From NCBI RefSeq assembly GCF_014698825.1, contig NZ_JACJTT010000003.1:1-64000 (forward strand): DNA of 64,000 nt, read 5' to 3'. The translations under genes were made by a program, and so were the position numbers. Source of the stretch: Richelia sinica FACHB-800. Its GTDB lineage: Bacteria; Cyanobacteriota; Cyanobacteriia; Cyanobacteriales; Nostocaceae. Every line of letters begins with the position of its first letter. Position 1 is the first letter of the stretch. This document shows, piece after piece, positions 62,590 through 64,000 of this stretch. The notes below the pieces were generated by a model that was not told where the DNA came from, did no database searches, and worked only from the letters and a program-made list of their open reading frames with translations.

Positions 62590-62633
62590 GCACAGTTTTA
62601 AAAAATCGTTATTTTAGTCGAAATAGCCATAAA

Positions 62634-62666
62634 GATGGTGTGTTTAACGTATGTTGACACACCATC
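62634..62666 (+). terminator. Terminator-like hairpin after the small exported protein
   Basis: GATGGTGTGT (62634-62643) and ACACACCATC (62657-62666) form a perfect 10-bp stem with a 13-nt loop, followed by AAAATTT. The U-tract is weak. Confidence 0.5.
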
Positions 62667-62795
62667 AAAATTTGACGGTAAATAAAATCATGATTCAATA
62701 GATATTTTGTTTATATTTCTTAGGGTTGATGTTGATTGAGTAGTGAATTTGGGAACTTAGAAGATAAGTAATTTCATAACATTAGGAATGGGAAA

Positions 62796-63335
62796 ATGCC
62801 GAAAATTAATATTGGTTTGTCGGATGAGCAGAGGGAAGGTGTAATTAATTTTCTCAATCAAGATTTAGCAGACGCTTATGTGCTGTTAGTAAAAACTAAA
62901 AAATACCATTGGGATGTAATTGGTCCCCAGTTTCGCACATTGCATGAATTGTGGGAAGAACACTATGAAGCCTTAACCGAAACTATTGATGAAATAGCTG
63001 AAAGAATCCGCACTTTAGGTGGTTATCCAGTCGGCACAATGGAAGGGTTTTTAGAAATTGCCACCCTACAAGAACATGCTGGAGAAATTCCCTCAGCTAC
63101 TGGTATGGTTGCCCAATTAGTAGAAGACCATGAAAAAGTTGTACGGAATTTAAGAGAGCACATTAATGGCTGTGCAGAAGAGTTTCATGACCAGGGTACG
63201 GCTGATTTTTTAACTGAATTAATGGAAGAACATGAAGAAATTGCTTGGATGTTGCGTTCCTTTATTGAAGGACAAGCGATAGAACCAAGCGGTCAGCAAA
63301 TAGAAACTCAAGGGAAAACACCCATTGGTGTGTAA
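62796..63335 (+). CDS. dps: Dps-type ferritin-like protein (DNA protection, iron storage)
   Basis: 179 aa. Four-helix Dps fold. The intersubunit ferroxidase centre is in [20 protein letters not shown] then [20 protein letters not shown] (two His, Asp and Glu). The rest ([33 protein letters not shown]) is typical. Dodecamers oxidise Fe(II) with H2O2 and protect DNA. The C-terminal tail [18 protein letters not shown] is polar. It lies 62 bp before a Gly-rich stress protein gene; this pairing recalls the low-temperature-induced Dps pair of Anabaena (from memory). Confidence 0.94.
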   Translation: MPKINIGLSDEQREGVINFLNQDLADAYVLLVKTKKYHWDVIGPQFRTLHELWEEHYEALTETIDEIAERIRTLGGYPVGTMEGFLEIATLQEHAGEIPSATGMVAQLVEDHEKVVRNLREHINGCAEEFHDQGTADFLTELMEEHEEIAWMLRSFIEGQAIEPSGQQIETQGKTPIGV

Positions 63336-63397
63336 TTGCAGTTAGTAAAAACCGGGAAATTTTGCTTTGTGGAAATGTAAATATAAGGAGTCAGTCT

Positions 63398-64000
63398 GTG
63401 CCAGAAGTTTATCAAGCAGAGCGTACTATTTCAGCCATATTTAAAGAACAAAAACAAGTTGATGATGTGATTCGGCGTTTATTAGACCGGGGTGTTCCTA
63501 GAGACCATATTTCTGTGATGGGTCGCAATTTTCAATCAGAAACCCGCATCGCTGGTTTTATTAGCAAAAGAGATGTGATTTTAGGGGGTTTGAGAACAGG
63601 GGCAATTTTTGGTTCTCTGTTTGGTTCCTTCCTCAGTTTGTTAACTGGTGTGGGTGTTTTATTTATTCCCTTTGTAGGGCCAATTGTAGCCGCAGGGCCA
63701 ATTAGTGCATTATTATTAGGGGCTGCAAGTGGAGCGATCGCTGGTAGTGCGGGTGCTGGCTTAGTATCAGTGTTTACAGCCTTGGGAATGCCAGAAGATA
63801 AAGCCACGGTTTATCAAACTCGGTTGGAAGCAGGAGAATTTATCTTAATGGCTGAAGTGCCAAGTGATCGCGCTGGTGAGTTTCAGTTACTCTTAGAAAG
63901 TGCTGGTGCAGAAGAAATTAATACCCTTGACCAACCTCTAGCACATCCTTGTCCTGGGCCATGTAATAGTCCAGAGGATTTGTCTCCAGAAGTACGTTCT
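63398..64000 (+). CDS. General-stress membrane protein (Gly-zipper domain), 3' end outside window
   Basis: Starts at GTG 63398 ([20 protein letters not shown]) with AAGGAG (63385-63390) 7 nt upstream; 201 codons open to the edge. The N-terminal domain (about 1-60, [20 protein letters not shown]) is the heat/general-stress (YflT/DUF1269-like) alpha-beta fold. A Gly/Ala-rich hydrophobic hairpin follows (about 65-125; [40 protein letters not shown]), and a soluble C-terminal part with repeats of the N-terminal fold ([14 protein letters not shown]). Probably membrane-attached and co-transcribed with dps. End not seen. Confidence 0.85.
   Translation, partial: MPEVYQAERTISAIFKEQKQVDDVIRRLLDRGVPRDHISVMGRNFQSETRIAGFISKRDVILGGLRTGAIFGSLFGSFLSLLTGVGVLFIPFVGPIVAAGPISALLLGAASGAIAGSAGAGLVSVFTALGMPEDKATVYQTRLEAGEFILMAEVPSDRAGEFQLLLESAGAEEINTLDQPLAHPCPGPCNSPEDLSPEVRS

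Overview
The window looks like chromosomal DNA of a filamentous, Nostoc/Anabaena-type cyanobacterium. The reasons are the many HIP1 octamers (GCGATCGC), the gcvT-gcvH-gcvP order, a Dps gene next to a Gly-rich stress protein, several Ser/Thr kinases (one fused to an FGE-sulfatase domain), pentapeptide-repeat, CHAT and NB-ARC proteins, short dispersed hairpin repeats, and a CyRepA1-like replication protein. The genus cannot be fixed from sequence alone.

Layout. 1-4344: 3' part of a very large CheA-type hybrid kinase whose linker is built of near-identical 126-bp and 105-bp tandem repeats. 4345-7673: repeat-rich spacer, NAD(P)HX repair enzyme, SPOR-like and pentapeptide exported proteins. 7815-12488: glycine cleavage system genes gcvT, gcvH and gcvP. 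12628-20286: accessory stretch on the leftward strand (a two-gene Gly-rich membrane/coiled-coil cassette, a VapBC-like toxin-antitoxin pair, a CHAT protease-like protein), then a rightward plasmid-type replication protein. 20546-25736: methyltransferase, cysteine/cystine lyase-like PLP enzyme, RecB-like nuclease, phytase-like esterase. 26263-31269: two paralogous Ser/Thr kinases sharing an unrecognised C-terminal domain, an ICMT-like membrane methyltransferase and a small membrane protein abutting a MITE-like element. 31541-34760: Ser-rich lipoprotein, DUF1517 protein, pentapeptide protein. 34841-40048: tyrA, kinase-FGE fusion, HtrA-type protease. 40224-44084: NB-ARC protein with 21 copies of a 31/32-residue helical repeat. 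44256-49301: small membrane proteins, a two-component system, a NYN/LabA-like protein and a universal stress protein. 49430-50822: compact TnpB transposon with a divergent ribbon-helix-helix gene and a perfect palindrome between them. 50974-56627: phosphoribosyltransferase, gatB, two homologous putative sRNAs, Na+/H+ antiporter, tRNA-Glu, SRPBCC protein. 56624-58657: GAF histidine-kinase-like protein lacking the phospho-acceptor His. 59395-64000: RHH protein, HNH nuclease operon, polysaccharide deacetylase, Dps and a general-stress membrane protein cut by the window edge.

Most of the window is housekeeping and signalling. The least explained items are the twin sRNA-like elements (53.34-53.72 kb), the self-contained TnpB/RHH/palindrome unit, the kinase twins with a shared C-terminal domain, the repeat-expanded NB-ARC and CheA proteins, the Gly-rich two-gene cassette next to a plasmid replication gene, and the histidine-less kinase whose H-box coincides with a HIP1 site. 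All function calls come from reading motifs by eye; no database search was run.
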